DNA of 64,000 nt from Raphanus sativus (lineage: Eukaryota; Streptophyta; Magnoliopsida; Brassicales; Brassicaceae): NCBI RefSeq assembly GCF_000801105.2, contig NC_079517.1, positions 3,844,001-3,908,000 of the forward strand, given 5' to 3'. The notes under the pieces were generated by a model. That model was not told the origin of the DNA. It was given only the letters and a program-made list of their open reading frames with translations, and did not search any database. Position numbers and translations under genes: made by a program. Shown one piece after another: positions 63,541 to 64,000 of this stretch (position 1 is the stretch's first letter; every line of letters starts with the position of its first letter).

Positions 63541-64000
63541 TGTCACTACAAAAAAAGAGCTGTTTAACATCAGTTATTTTCAATTTTTGCATTACTTATA
63601 ACTGATGCAAAAGAATTTTACATCATTTAGATAAGTGACTCTGAAAGTGGTGATGCAAATAATTTGTATCATTTTTATTATAAACTGATGTAAAAAATTC
63701 AAATATTTTCATCAATTGTTGTAAATGATGTCAATATGTATCAGTTGTAAAAAAATGATATTAACAACTACATCAGTTTTTAAAATGATGTTAATATTAA
63801 CATCGATTAAATAACTGATTTCAATTATTTATATCATTTATTAATAATTGATTTTAAATTAATATCTTGTTTTAAAAAGTATTTTAGTAATTATCATTTA
63901 TAATTATTAAAAAATACTATTTTTATAACGTATAACTTTTTTTCTTCTGAACTACCATACAATGGAAAATTTTATAAATCAATTAAATAAAATATATTTT
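63541..64000 (+). mobile_element. CACTA (En/Spm) transposon, left end only
   Basis: Starts CACTACAAAAAAAGAGC at 63544, preceded by tgt as a candidate 3-bp target copy. The following 300 bases repeat short subterminal words in both orientations (aactgatgcaaa, aaactgatgtaaa, acatcagtt, tacatcagttttt, atgatgttaa), as is usual for binding sites of CACTA transposases. The other end and any genes lie beyond the window. Confidence 0.75.

Noticed and set aside
63544..63870. Repeated short words spaced along the right end as a possible CRISPR-like array
   Set aside because: The repeats are short, irregularly spaced, in both orientations and follow a CACTA terminus in a plant genome, so they are transposon subterminal repeats.

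Overview
The window is plant nuclear DNA. It has intron-rich genes with GT-AG splice sites, AT-rich introns and spacers, and degraded transposons. The gene content and order match, as far as I recall the Arabidopsis map, the upper arm of Arabidopsis chromosome 5 read backwards from about At5g11870 to At5g11610. Several expected neighbours are missing or reduced to one or two exons (for example NDL2, an alpha-glucosidase, NADP-ME2, most of EPSIN1 and most of a ribosomal L19 gene). That mix of kept order and heavy gene loss suggests a Brassicaceae species with an old genome multiplication, most likely Brassica, Raphanus or a relative. The species call and the At5g numbers come from memory, not from a search.

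Layout, left to right. An alkaline ceramidase-like gene is cut by the left edge (67-1047, minus). Next come an SCP1-like phosphatase (2751-3927, plus), a conserved plant gene of unknown function (4427-6086, minus), a LINE remnant with an RNase H domain (6646-7475), and a KEA4/5/6-type K+/H+ antiporter (8289-12396, plus).

From 14186 to 32528 lies the most striking structure: a direct tandem duplication with a period of 9175 bp. I found no difference between the copies in the positions and translations compared. Each unit carries exon 1 of an unknown conserved gene, a complete gene for the complex I 20 kDa (PSST/NDUFS7) subunit, a last-exon relic of ribosomal protein L19, an arabinogalactan peptide gene (AGP15-like), and a core-2/I-branching-type glycosyltransferase. 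Both breakpoints fall in introns. The duplication therefore leaves one complete copy of each edge gene, plus a new arrangement in which exon 1 of the unknown gene lies upstream of a promoterless glycosyltransferase copy, in the same orientation.

After the duplication come a two-exon relic of EPSIN1 (33255-33516), a Helitron-like element with two 241-bp repeats (33670-35464), and a very large glycine-rich membrane protein gene (36360-44069, plus). A roughly 5 kb AT-rich, transposon-littered stretch follows (45020-49930), with a hAT-type MITE that has a perfect 8-bp target duplication, a Stowaway-like MITE and two LINE 3' ends. The last part holds a monoacylglycerol-lipase-like hydrolase (50284-52047, minus), a NOXY2-like small mitochondrial protein (54451-54850, minus), a SWIM-RING protein (55218-56299, plus) whose 3' end is tandemly duplicated, an exostosin-family glycosyltransferase (58620-61168, plus), a Helitron with textbook ends (61277-63423), and one end of a CACTA element that runs off the right edge.

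The genes do not form one pathway; they are ordinary collinear plant genes. The interest lies in structural change: the fresh 9.2 kb duplication with its intron-to-intron junction, smaller duplicated gene fragments, and several transposons whose ends can be placed to the base. I saw no CRISPR, operon-like system or novel defence locus.
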